Positions 50,163 to 58,452 of a DNA stretch of 64,000 nt are shown piece by piece. Every line of letters begins with the position of its first letter. Position 1 is the first letter of the stretch. A program made the position numbers and the translations under genes. This DNA is from Nitrospinaceae bacterium (lineage in GTDB: Bacteria > Nitrospinota > Nitrospinia > Nitrospinales > VA-1), in assembly GCA_029261655.1 (NCBI GenBank), contig JAJDAY010000017.1, positions 124,001-188,000 of the forward strand, given 5' to 3'. The notes under the pieces were generated by a model. That model was not told the DNA's origin, searched no databases, and worked only from the letters and a program-made list of their open reading frames with translations.

Positions 50163-51038
50163 ATGAATATTCCCTTAGCGGTGATCGGCGGGAGCGGCGC
50201 GTACCACTTGCTGGCCGAACAAACCCTGGGCCGGGAAATAGAATGTACGGTTTTGAAAACTCCCTTTGGCGACAGCGCTCCCCTGCACCGGTTTGAATCA
50301 GAGGCAGGCGAGTTTCTTTTTTTGTCACGCCATGGCGAGAAAGACTATTCCCTCACAGCTCCCTTTGTCAATTACCGCGCCAACATTTACGCTCTTAAAG
50401 AATGCGGGGTCCTGCGCATTGTCTCGTGGTCCGGTCCCGGCATCATCAACACCCGGTTCAAACCGGGCGACTTTGTTGTGCCTCATGATCTCCTCGATGA
50501 AACCCGCAACCGGGAATCTACTTTTTTCAAAAACAAGGGCGTTGGATTCATCCGTCAGAGCGAGCCGTTTTGTCCTGAGATTCGCTCGGTCCTGCACGAT
50601 GCCGTGCATGATCTCGGTGTGGTGCATCATGAAAGCGCGGTGTACGCCTGCACCCAGGGGCCGAGGCTGGAGACCCCGGCGGAGATTCGGAAATTGCGCC
50701 TTCTGGGCGCGGATCTGGTCGGCATGACTCTGGTGCCTGAAGCCTTTCTCGCCCGCGAACTGGAGATGTGCTATGCCTCCCTTTGTTACCTGACCAACTA
50801 CGCCGAAGGGGTGACGCCGAGAAAATTTCAAACAGGCCAACTTTTTGAAGGCATGCAGACCGATGTCGAACGCGCCCAGGTGGGCGATTCTATCAAACGG
50901 TTTCCCGCGCTGTTGCGGAATTCACTTCTTGCATTGAGGGAAACGGACCCTGCCTGCCATTGTCAGGACGCGCTCAGGCGTTATAAGGACAAGGGCATGA
51001 TCGGCGAGGACTGGCGTACCTGGTTAGGCCTTCCATGA
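50163..51038 (+). CDS. MTAP/PNP-family nucleoside phosphorylase, probably 6-oxopurine type
   Basis: 291 residues. IGGSGAYHLL, FLSRHGEKDYSLTAPFVNYR, YACTQGPRLETPAEIR and VGMTLVPEAFLARELEMCYA identify the methylthioadenosine/purine nucleoside phosphorylase family. The base-contact segment reads LTNYAEG with Asn212, where adenine-specific MTAP has Asp (TDYD). Asn at this place goes with 6-oxopurines such as inosine, guanosine or methylthioinosine. The best guess is therefore a methylthioinosine phosphorylase or purine nucleoside phosphorylase. It follows the gamma-carbonic anhydrase by 12 bp. Confidence 0.85.
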   Translation: MNIPLAVIGGSGAYHLLAEQTLGREIECTVLKTPFGDSAPLHRFESEAGEFLFLSRHGEKDYSLTAPFVNYRANIYALKECGVLRIVSWSGPGIINTRFKPGDFVVPHDLLDETRNRESTFFKNKGVGFIRQSEPFCPEIRSVLHDAVHDLGVVHHESAVYACTQGPRLETPAEIRKLRLLGADLVGMTLVPEAFLARELEMCYASLCYLTNYAEGVTPRKFQTGQLFEGMQTDVERAQVGDSIKRFPALLRNSLLALRETDPACHCQDALRRYKDKGMIGEDWRTWLGLP

Positions 51039-51043
51039 AGATT

Positions 51044-51355
51044 TTATTCTGACGGGTAAGCCGATTGCCAGGCCTCAAACCCTCCTGTCATACTGTAGAC
51101 TTCTTTGAATCCCTGCTCGGCAAAGTACGCCGCGGCTCCCTGACTGGAAATTCCGTGATAGCAACAAACGACCAACGGTGTGTCTTTATCCGTGTTTTCG
51201 GTGAACTCCTGAACATTGCTGTCGCTCACTGAAACCGCGGTTGGGATGTGTCCGCTGGAATAGGACGCGGGATCACGAATGTCGACCACGTTGACGTTTT
51301 TTTGTGCCAGCATTTCTTTGACTTTGTGGGTTTCTATTTCTTGAAAGGGGGGCAT
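51044..51355 (-). CDS. Single-domain rhodanese (GlpE-like)
   Basis: 103 residues with NVVDIRDPASYSSGHIPTAV and the active-site loop CCYHGISSQGAA, in which Cys65 is the catalytic persulfide residue, as in GlpE-type thiosulfate sulfurtransferases. ATG at 51355 is chosen because GGAGG is 7 bp upstream on the minus strand; an upstream in-frame start at 51379 would add 8 residues and contains the ribosome site itself. It is convergent with the phosphorylase, 5 bp apart. Confidence 0.9.
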   Translation of the reverse strand: MPPFQEIETHKVKEMLAQKNVNVVDIRDPASYSSGHIPTAVSVSDSNVQEFTENTDKDTPLVVCCYHGISSQGAAAYFAEQGFKEVYSMTGGFEAWQSAYPSE

Positions 51356-51445
51356 GGCTCCTCCATAATATTTTTTCAATTAAAGAAATTATCACGATGG
51401 CTGTTTTGCAAGCCATATTATAACTTTAAAACGGGACCGGGTAAA

Positions 51446-52156
51446 ATGGCCGAATTGAGTGTCGCGGATCTGGAAGAGCAATTAAAAACAATGAGGGTGC
51501 GAAACGACCTTCATGGGGAGTTTTTAACCTTAAGAAGTCTGGGTTTTGCCCTGCAGAAAAATCGTCAGTTCACCAAAGCATCGGCCTGTCTTATCAAGAC
51601 CTTGAAGCTGGCCAAGGATAACCCCAATGCCCGTGACCTGGCCCTTGTTCATGCCGGCCTGGGTTGCGTTTACTGGGAAATGGCGCAGTTGAAAAAGGCG
51701 GTGACGCATTTTCACTCCGCGTTGGAAGTTCAAAAGGAGTTTCAGGACGCGCCCGGTCGGGCGGGGCTTTTGTTCCTGATGGGGATGTCCTGCTGGCGGA
51801 AATGTCAATGGGATGAGGGTCTCGCTTATTTCAGTCAGGTACAGGCACTTCGTCCGATTGACCTGCCGGCAGGCATGAATGCCTCGGAGGAGGATGGCGA
51901 CTATTCTTTTCTTTGGGAGGCTGTCGAACGGGGAGTGGCGACTTTGCAAAATCGTGTCCACCTGGGCCGTGAGCAGAAAGACACGCTTAAAATCCTGCAA
52001 CCTTTATTTGCCATGATTCCCCTGTACCTGTTCACGGCAAGAAAAAACGAGATCGAACCTCTTTTGCAGGAAGCGGCCTTGCTGGCCAGGCAATTGCAGA
52101 AAAAAGATATTGAGGAGGCGATCCCCAGACTACAGACCTTGATTGCCAGGGAGTGA
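51446..52156 (+). CDS. TPR repeat protein
   Basis: 236 residues, helical, with two or three TPR-like repeats (FLTLRSLGFALQKNRQFTKA; VHAGLGCVYWEMAQLKKAVT; GLLFLMGMSCWRKCQWDEGL). There is no signal peptide. The frame is open from 51248, but ATG at 51446 (MAELSVADLEEQL) gives a soluble start and avoids overlap with the divergent rhodanese. Partner unknown. Confidence 0.75.
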   Translation: MAELSVADLEEQLKTMRVRNDLHGEFLTLRSLGFALQKNRQFTKASACLIKTLKLAKDNPNARDLALVHAGLGCVYWEMAQLKKAVTHFHSALEVQKEFQDAPGRAGLLFLMGMSCWRKCQWDEGLAYFSQVQALRPIDLPAGMNASEEDGDYSFLWEAVERGVATLQNRVHLGREQKDTLKILQPLFAMIPLYLFTARKNEIEPLLQEAALLARQLQKKDIEEAIPRLQTLIARE

Positions 52157-52174
52157 TCGTTCTTTGGTAATTTT

Positions 52175-52567
52175 TTATTTCGAAATTTCTTTTTCCCCCA
52201 GAACTTCCCGGATGGCGTCGCCCAAAACTTTAAAGTTGAGAGGCTTGTCGACAAACCGGATATCCTCATCCCAAAGCCCATCTTGAAAATTCATCGTAAC
52301 TGTTGGATGCGAGAGCATGATGAGGGGAATGTCTTTGTATTTCGGTTGTTTTTTCAGGATGCTGATAAACTCCAGCCCTGGCATTTCGATTCTAGACCAA
52401 ATTGAGATGATGAGCCCGAAGTGGCCACGGTCGAGGTAATCGAACATGCAATTGGAATTGACAGCGAGTTCGATATAGTCGAAGCCGTGTTTCTTTAAGC
52501 CTGTCAGAACAGGCAGGCCGGAGAGAGTGCCGTCATCTACGATCAGTATCTTTATGTCTGAAACCAT
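52175..52567 (-). CDS. Receiver-like protein lacking the phospho-acceptor aspartate
   Basis: 130 residues forming one CheY-like domain. The acidic pair D11-D12 (LIVDDGTLS), the S86 of IMLSHP and the conserved K108 of VDKPL are present, but strand 3 reads LIISIWSRIEMPG: the position of the phosphorylated Asp is occupied by I56 (or R59, depending on alignment) and no Asp lies within residues 50-65. It should therefore signal without phosphorylation or by another modification. It is the last of a minus-strand cluster with a histidine kinase and a heme protein. Confidence 0.8.
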   Translation of the reverse strand: MVSDIKILIVDDGTLSGLPVLTGLKKHGFDYIELAVNSNCMFDYLDRGHFGLIISIWSRIEMPGLEFISILKKQPKYKDIPLIMLSHPTVTMNFQDGLWDEDIRFVDKPLNFKVLGDAIREVLGEKEISK

Positions 52568-52939
52568 TTTTCATCCCCAATGAAGGTTTATTCGAAATTT
52601 GATGATTGACGAAAACCACTCATGCAAGGCACCGGAGGAGGAGACTATCCTCAACCTTGATGAGTGGAATCCGCCAAAAATTAAGCAAATTTTCAACGTG
52701 TCCATCGTGGTATCAGGATGACAGTGTTTTATGGCGAATGGGTTAAGGACGAGTCACGTTCTTCTTAAAACCGGGTTCCATGAATTTGACGGGGCGAGGG
52801 ATTTCAGGAGGGAAAACCGGATAGGGAAAAGAACCGGAGTTAATGAAAACCTCCGGCGCAATTAAAGGGTATTTAGAGACAACCCACCTTGTAAAAAGGG
52901 TCGTAGAAAATCAGGTGAAAGAGATCAAGGTTACCCGCG
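52568..52939. other. Intergenic region within the signalling cluster
   Basis: 372 bp between the pseudo-receiver and the heme protein, both on the minus strand. I see no coding frame and no clear terminator or promoter; part of it probably holds the promoter of the pseudo-receiver gene. Confidence 0.4.
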
Positions 52940-54052
52940 TTATTCCATGGCCAGGCTGACCGCGATGCCACCCATGACATCATTCAGCTTGAAGTCTTTT
53001 TTTGGGCTGGTGGGAGTGGCGTTATGGCAATTTACGCATCCCTGGGTGACGGCAAAATCCGGATACACCGCCTTGAAATAATTCTTCCTGCCTATTTTGG
53101 AGATGCCAATATAAGGCCGGACCGGATGAATTTCTACCGTTTCCAGTCCCGTGTGCTCAAACTCATTTGCTGGTCCATTTTGCGGGTTGATGGGCCAGAG
53201 GCTGATGAGTCGAAAATGAACGCCCAGTTTGCGTTTTTCCACTAACTGGGATGAGCTGAGCAGGAACTGGGCGGGAAGCGGCAAGGTTTTATCGGTCCAC
53301 CAGTTTTCCGATGGCTGAATGATGTTTAGATTTTTTAGACGATCGACAATGTATCTGGAATAAATCTCCCGGTCGGACTCCAGAACGGAATGCACATAAT
53401 CTGAAACGATTTCCGGTGGAAATTGATGCTTGCCCGGTTCAGCATGTTTTTCCTGTTTCCCCAAGGGAAGGTTTATGAGGATACCCCCCATCACGTCCCC
53501 AACCTTGAAATTTTTTTTAGGACTGTTGGGATGATTGTTATGGCAGGTAACGCAGGATTCGGAAGTGGCGATGTCGGGGTAAATGGCCTGATAAAACCAT
53601 CGGTTTCCTTCTTTAATGATCCAGGTAAACGGTTCCTTGGGGTTGTGGGCGATTTGCCGCAGGCCAGTTATTTCGTTCTTTGATTTAGGGGAATTTTTTT
53701 TATTGATGGGCCAGAGGCTGGTCAAATAATATCTCATGCCGATTCCCCGATCATTTGATAATTCAGCCGATTTCAAAAGAAATTGCGCCGGCAGGAGAAG
53801 GGTGTTGTCTTCCTCCCAGTTTTCGGTGGCTTTTATCGCGCCCAATTTGTTCAAGCGCGCGACGATATCATGAGAATAAACCCTTCTGTCGGCTTGAATG
53901 ACGGCGTGGATATAATCGGTGGCGGTTCTGGGCGAGAGGCCCGGACGCGTCATGGTGGAATCTGCAAATACTAAAAAGGAGGGTATCAACAGGAAGAAGG
54001 CGATTAGGGCATTTAACAGAAAAATAACGCAACGGGATTTATCGTTAGCCAT
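52940..54052 (-). CDS. Tandem Tll0287-like (DUF3365) c-type heme protein
   Basis: 370 residues. N-terminal signal or anchor (about 9-30), then two homologous domains (about 37-200 and 205-370). Each has a DYIHAVIQADRRVYS / DYVHSVLESDREIYS start, a LPAQFLLKSAEL / LPAQFLLSSSQL helix and a SLWPIN turn. Each ends with a heme site, SCVTCHNNHPNSPKKNF in the first and GCVNCHNATPTSPKKDF in the second (CxxCH twice), followed by DVMGGI. Tll0287/DUF3365 domains are c-type heme sensors or redox proteins. Here there is no kinase domain in the same chain. A GGGGGG-rich ribosome site precedes the ATG at 54052. Confidence 0.85.
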   Translation of the reverse strand: MANDKSRCVIFLLNALIAFFLLIPSFLVFADSTMTRPGLSPRTATDYIHAVIQADRRVYSHDIVARLNKLGAIKATENWEEDNTLLLPAQFLLKSAELSNDRGIGMRYYLTSLWPINKKNSPKSKNEITGLRQIAHNPKEPFTWIIKEGNRWFYQAIYPDIATSESCVTCHNNHPNSPKKNFKVGDVMGGILINLPLGKQEKHAEPGKHQFPPEIVSDYVHSVLESDREIYSRYIVDRLKNLNIIQPSENWWTDKTLPLPAQFLLSSSQLVEKRKLGVHFRLISLWPINPQNGPANEFEHTGLETVEIHPVRPYIGISKIGRKNYFKAVYPDFAVTQGCVNCHNATPTSPKKDFKLNDVMGGIAVSLAME

Positions 54053-54278
54053 TATATTTACCCCCCTTTGTGGGTGGAGATATTGGATTTAACTGGTTCT
54101 ATTGGAAAAATATATATCCCCAGCATTCCTGCCGCAACCGTTTGCCGGGAAATTAACTTTGCCGTGGCTTTTTTTGGGATAAAAGAGAGTTTAAGAGTGG
54201 GTTGATGGCAATTGTTTTGCGTAGGAGAGAAATTTTACGGTCAATCTTGACGGGGGGAATAAAACAGATAGGTCTGAT

Positions 54279-55562
54279 TCAGGGTTCGTTGGGAGGGGGC
54301 ATGGACTCTTCATTTGCCGAATTCTGGTTAATAGGCAATTCAATAACAAATGCGGTGCCATTTTTCCCATCGCTTTCAGCTTCCAGAATTCCACCATGTT
54401 TTTCAATGATGGAATAACAAACTGACAAGCCCAGCCCGGTTCCTTTATCTTCGGGTTTGGTGGTGAAAAAGGGATCAAAAATCTGTTCAAGATGTTCTTT
54501 TTTAATTCCAGTCCCGGTGTCGGTAAAACTGATTTTCAATACCTTTTTACTTTCTTCAGGGAGCGACCCGGTTTCAGTGGCGAAGCTGGAAGAGTTTACA
54601 GGGTCAACCACCTGGGTATGGACGGTGAGTTGGCCGCCACCTGACATGGCGTATTTGGCGTTGTTTATGATGTTCAGGAAAACCTGGCGCATGCGGTCGG
54701 TGTCCATGAGGAGTGTGGGTAAATCGGGGGAAAACTTCCGCACCACGTTGATTCCTTCCGAATTCATTTCACCTTCGACAATGGACAGGACGGATTCCAG
54801 CTCATTATTGATTTCGGCATGTTTAAGATCGACGTCTCTTTTTCGGGAGAATTTTAATAATCCACTGATGATTTTCTCGATCCGGTGAATTTCTTCGGTG
54901 ATGGAACCCAAATCCTCCTGCAAAGCCGGGTCGTCCCGGCGCTCCATTTGCAAGGTCTGGGAATATCCCGAGATGATGTTGAGCGGATTGAGAATTTCGT
55001 GACAAACGCCGGCGGCCAGGCGACCGATCCCCGCTAATTTTTCAGACCGTAAGATTTGATTTTTGGCGGTCTTGAGTTTATTGAGGGATGTTTGCAATTC
55101 TTTATGCGCCACCACCAGTTCCTGATGGGACTTTTTCAACATTTCTTCTGTGTGTTTTCGGCGTTCGGCTTCCTGATGAAGTTGAATGGCATGACGGATT
55201 GATTTGGCCAGGGACTCACTGGTCAACTTGCCTTTGGTGAGATAATCGGTGGCGCCGGATTTCATGGCCTCCACCGCGATTTCCTGATCTCCCTGACCGG
55301 TGAGGACAATGATCGGGGTGGTGATGTCTTTTGATCGGAGGTTATTCAGCAGTCGGATTCCATCGCCTTCGCCCAGCCGGTAATCGCAAATGCAAATGCC
55401 GTAAGGGGTTGCTTCCAATTGCAGGATGGCTTCTTGCTGAGACTTGGCGCGGTCCAAAGTGGGAGAGGGATTGGTCAGACCTTCCCGAATAAGATCTCCA
55501 ATTAAAAACGCGTCATCGTCATCGTCATCGACGATCAATATTTTGATGTCTTCGCGATTCAT
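54279..55562 (-). CDS. Receiver-histidine kinase hybrid
   Basis: 427 residues, soluble. Receiver domain at 6-120 with phospho-acceptor D60 (ICICDYRLGEGDG) and K110; coiled coil at about 132-180; HisKA with H188 in AAGVCHEILNPLNIISGY; HATPase with NIINNAKYAMSGG (N box), DTGTGI (G1), DPFFTTKPEDKGTGLGL (F and G2). It is preceded on the same strand by the Rcp1-like regulator 9 bp upstream, so the two are likely co-translated. No sensor domain of its own is present; input probably arrives through the receiver or a partner such as the heme protein. Confidence 0.93.
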   Translation of the reverse strand: MNREDIKILIVDDDDDDAFLIGDLIREGLTNPSPTLDRAKSQQEAILQLEATPYGICICDYRLGEGDGIRLLNNLRSKDITTPIIVLTGQGDQEIAVEAMKSGATDYLTKGKLTSESLAKSIRHAIQLHQEAERRKHTEEMLKKSHQELVVAHKELQTSLNKLKTAKNQILRSEKLAGIGRLAAGVCHEILNPLNIISGYSQTLQMERRDDPALQEDLGSITEEIHRIEKIISGLLKFSRKRDVDLKHAEINNELESVLSIVEGEMNSEGINVVRKFSPDLPTLLMDTDRMRQVFLNIINNAKYAMSGGGQLTVHTQVVDPVNSSSFATETGSLPEESKKVLKISFTDTGTGIKKEHLEQIFDPFFTTKPEDKGTGLGLSVCYSIIEKHGGILEAESDGKNGTAFVIELPINQNSANEESMPPPNEP

Positions 55563-55571
55563 AAAATAATT

Positions 55572-56021
55572 TTATTGTGGCAATTTTACGGTGTTGAGCC
55601 AGTAATCAAACACAACCCGCACAACGTCGACCAGGTCATGAAAACGGTCGGGTTTTTGGATAAATGAATTGACCCCTAGGTCGTAGGAATATGCGATGTC
55701 CGTTTCTGCCGATGATGTGGTCATGATAATCACGGGTATTTTACGGAAACGGTCGTTGGATTTTATTTCTTTCAAGGCTTCCCTGCCACTTTTTTTAGGC
55801 ATATTCAGATCGAGCAGGATCATGCTTGGCAATTGCCCGGACGAGCCATTGCTACCATTTGACCGGGAGAATAAATACTCCAGGGTCTCGTTGCCGTCTT
55901 TGACCCAATGCACAGCGGTATTATCAACCCCTGCCTCTTTCAAGGCCTCCAGAGTCAACAAATAATCATCTTCGTCGTCTTCGGCGATGAGTATGGAAAA
56001 GGGTTTTAATTTTAGGTTCAT
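55572..56021 (-). CDS. Rcp1-like single-domain response regulator
   Basis: 149 residues, a stand-alone receiver: ILIAEDDEDDYLLTLEALKE, phospho-acceptor in ILLDLNMPKKSGREALKEI, IIMTTSS and a Lys in FIQKPDRFHDLVD. The longer beta4-alpha4 region is typical of Rcp1-type regulators paired with phytochrome-like or cytosolic kinases. ATG at 56021 is chosen over the GTG at 56042 because CGGGA lies ahead of it. It is followed by the REC-histidine kinase. Confidence 0.9.
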   Translation of the reverse strand: MNLKLKPFSILIAEDDEDDYLLTLEALKEAGVDNTAVHWVKDGNETLEYLFSRSNGSNGSSGQLPSMILLDLNMPKKSGREALKEIKSNDRFRKIPVIIMTTSSAETDIAYSYDLGVNSFIQKPDRFHDLVDVVRVVFDYWLNTVKLPQ

Positions 56022-56589
56022 TTTGCATCCCGGAGAGGGCACCAGAGAAGGGGGAATTTTATAATACGAGTTTCTATTTCATTGAAAATTTATGAATTAC
56101 GAAAATGCCTCTCTTGTCTGGTATCGGCGTCTATGAGGTTTCCTTTAACTTTTTATTGATTCTGGGATAAAAAATTTGGAAAACGGAACCTATTTGAAAA
56201 GCTGGATACAAACAATCTAATAGAAAGACTCGGTCTAAAAAGAAAAGTCCGCCACGGGAATGAGAGTAGGGGCTTTAACTTGGGGTGTTTTTTTCGTCGT
56301 CTGCCGGTCCCACCCGGTATTGATTTTTTAAAAACCTTTTTTTTCAAAGTATTAGGTGTTAAACTTTCCGGCATTGTGGTGTTGGGTGGGGCCTTCTTTT
56401 CGCTTGAGGCTTGACAACATCGGCCTGAATGAAGTATATGATTACATTCCCTTAAGCGGCTGTTCCGGGGGTCGGCTTCGACCTTCTGGCTGGAATTTTC
56501 AGGGGATATTCGTAATTATAAGGTCGCACCCCGTTCACCGAGGGGTTTAAAAGGGTTTTTTTAATACACACGCTTGAAAGGAAGGATCA
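56022..56589. other. Divergent region upstream of rpsT
   Basis: 568 bp between the response regulator and rpsT. Short frames (for example about 73 codons on the minus strand at 56153-56374 and 64 codons on the plus strand at 56356-56550) show no ribosome site or protein-like composition. The rpsT promoter is at 56411-56440, leaving an untranslated leader of about 140 nt that might carry S20 autoregulation. Confidence 0.5.
56411..56440 (+). promoter_or_regulatory. Sigma-70 promoter of rpsT
   Basis: A perfect -35 TTGACA (56411-56416), 18-bp spacer, and TATATG (56435-56440) as -10. Confidence 0.6.
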
Positions 56590-56862
56590 TTGGCAAATCA
56601 TAAGTCAGCAATCAAACGCAACCGTCAAAACGAAAAAAGATACGCCAGAAACAAGGTTTATCGCACTCAGCTTAAAACCGCCGCCAAAAAAGTATTGGCA
56701 GAAGTTGAGGCTAAGGATAAGAAGGAAGCTGAAGCAGAATTAAAAGGAGCGATTAAAATAATTTCCAAGGTAGCGAGTAAGGGAGTTATTCATAAACGCT
56801 CAGCGTCCAGAAAAATTTCCGGCCTCGCCAAAAAGGTCCATCAACTTTCCGCCTCCGCTTGA
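56590..56862 (+). CDS. rpsT: 30S ribosomal protein S20
   Basis: 90 residues with the S20 pattern: ANHKSAIKRNRQNEKRYARN, then RTQLKTAAKKVLAEVE and KGVIHKRSASRKISGLAKKV. The TTG start at 56590 is preceded by GAAAGGAAGG; a weak start codon is usual for autoregulated rpsT. A 9-bp perfect hairpin (56847-56869) overlaps the stop codon. The gene is convergent with holA. Confidence 0.97.
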   Translation: MANHKSAIKRNRQNEKRYARNKVYRTQLKTAAKKVLAEVEAKDKKEAEAELKGAIKIISKVASKGVIHKRSASRKISGLAKKVHQLSASA

Positions 56863-56869
56863 GGCGGAA
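56847..56869. other. Hairpin overlapping the rpsT stop codon
   Basis: TTCCGCCTC, loop CGCTT, GAGGCGGAA. It spans the end of the coding sequence and has no T run, so it is more likely an mRNA 3'-end or decay-protection structure than an intrinsic terminator. Confidence 0.4.
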
Positions 56870-56915
56870 GCGGAAGACCTCTCCCGAGTCGTGATCGTCT
56901 AGCGGTCTCCAACCC

Positions 56916-57920
56916 TCAGTTTTTTCCTGCGCAAAGGTTTAAAATCAGCGATTCGAGAATTCCCTGGGAAGATTGCCCTGAAGTTTTCAATTGCCGGTCC
57001 GCATGAACCAGAGCCTTAAAATTGCTTATCAGTTCCGGTTGGCTGAAATTGCGCGTGTGTTTCAAGGCTTTTTCCACCATAAAGGGTTTGGCTCCCATTT
57101 CCTGCGCGATTTTTGCGGGCGGAAATTTTTGCGACTGATAGTTTTTGACTTCCCAGATGACCCTGAGTTGCCAAACGATGGTTCCCAGGATTTTTAGCGG
57201 CTCCTCTCCGTGGCCGAGCTGATTGTGTAACAGGGCGAGAGCCTGTTGGGCATTTTTTTCTTTCAATGCCTCGGTCAGCGCGAACGGATTTTCCTGCCTG
57301 ATATCCCCCACCATCGCCAGCACCTCTTTGTCCGAGATGGACCGGTCTTTCCCGGCGTAAGTCATGAGTTTATCCAGCTCCCGGGCCAGAACGCCGGGTT
57401 TTGCGCCGGTTTTTTCGATCATCTTCCGGGCCGCGTCCGGGGAAAGAGCATAGCCCAACGCAGTCGCCCGATTGCTGATCCACGGAATGAGGGTCATTTC
57501 GCCGGGGGCATCGCAGGACACGGCGCCCGCATGCTTTGTGAGGGACTTGAATAGTTTTTTCTTCCGGTCCGCTTTTTCCGCCGTCAGAATCAGGCAGGTT
57601 TCCTGAAGAGGGTCCTGAGTGTATTCGAGAAGCGCGGCGGATCCTTCCGGCGGCAAAGTGATTTCATGAAGGTTTTTTACAATCACCACTTTGGTTCCGC
57701 CCAGAAAAGACAGGGTTTTTATCGCGGATAGCCAGTCGCTGACGGAACTGTTTTTCGCATCGAAGGTTTCGAGGTTGAATTCGCGGTTGTCAGGGTCGAT
57801 CAGTTTCTCCACGATCGCGTGAATGATCTCGGTGTGAAAAAACCTTTCTTCGCCGTATAGAAAATAAATCGAAGCGATCTTTCCTTGTCCGATTTGCCGA
57901 ATGGCTTCTTTGGGGTTCAA
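56916..57920 (-). CDS. holA: DNA polymerase III subunit delta (HolA)
   Basis: 334 residues. Delta-type organisation: SIYFLYGEERFFHTEIIHAI (AAA+ remnant), LSFLGGTKVVIVKNLH, and a C-terminal collar region with HNQLGHGEEPLKILGTIVWQ and KFPPAKIAQEMGAKPFMVEK. It loads the sliding clamp as part of the clamp loader. It follows lptE by 13 bp; the order leuS-lptE-holA is widespread in Gram-negative bacteria. Confidence 0.93.
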   Translation of the reverse strand: MNPKEAIRQIGQGKIASIYFLYGEERFFHTEIIHAIVEKLIDPDNREFNLETFDAKNSSVSDWLSAIKTLSFLGGTKVVIVKNLHEITLPPEGSAALLEYTQDPLQETCLILTAEKADRKKKLFKSLTKHAGAVSCDAPGEMTLIPWISNRATALGYALSPDAARKMIEKTGAKPGVLARELDKLMTYAGKDRSISDKEVLAMVGDIRQENPFALTEALKEKNAQQALALLHNQLGHGEEPLKILGTIVWQLRVIWEVKNYQSQKFPPAKIAQEMGAKPFMVEKALKHTRNFSQPELISNFKALVHADRQLKTSGQSSQGILESLILNLCAGKN

Positions 57921-57933
57921 AACGACCGTGGTT

Positions 57934-58449
57934 TTAAAACTGGTCGACGACGATGCTCACCAGACGGTTGCCCAGTTCTTTATAAGCGTCGTTGAGGGCC
58001 GTCTGTCTGGCGGCTTCGGAATTGATGACGTCGGCTGTGGTGCGAAAGTCCCATTTGGTGGTGAAATTTTGTTTGAGAAACTGTTTTCGTTTCACCATGT
58101 CCTTAACGTCGATGGCCACGCCCAGCGCCACATAGTATTCTATGGCGACATCATTGCTGTCGAAGGACACCGCCTGTAAGGTGTAGGAGTTCAACACGCC
58201 GCGCATCACAAGGTCGGCGTTTTTTCGATTCACCACTTTCAGGCGGCCGTCGTTGATGAAAGACTGGCGTATGACGTTGGTCATATTTCGGTGGATATCC
58301 GGCTCTGACGACGAGTTGTCGAAAACCGGTATGGCCACCGTCTTCAGATGTTTTGGGAGAGTGGTGCCGGTGCCGGTGAGGTGATAGCCGCAGGCTGAAA
58401 TCAATATCAGACCGGTCAGGAGGCCAAGGGTTTTGATTCGGAATTTCAT
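57934..58449 (-). CDS. lptE: LPS-assembly lipoprotein LptE
   Basis: 171 residues. Signal with lipobox ending ISAC (Cys20), then GYHLTGTG, KTVAIPVFDNSSSEPDIHRN and a C-terminal AYKELGNRLVSIVVDQ. This matches LptE, which plugs the LptD barrel for lipopolysaccharide insertion. It starts 3 bp after leuS ends and precedes holA. Confidence 0.9.
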   Translation of the reverse strand: MKFRIKTLGLLTGLILISACGYHLTGTGTTLPKHLKTVAIPVFDNSSSEPDIHRNMTNVIRQSFINDGRLKVVNRKNADLVMRGVLNSYTLQAVSFDSNDVAIEYYVALGVAIDVKDMVKRKQFLKQNFTTKWDFRTTADVINSEAARQTALNDAYKELGNRLVSIVVDQF

Positions 58450-58452
58450 TTT

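Noticed and set aside
56153-56550. Two short frames (about 73 and 64 codons) upstream of rpsT
   Set aside because: No ribosome sites, unlikely composition, and overlap with the rpsT promoter and leader.
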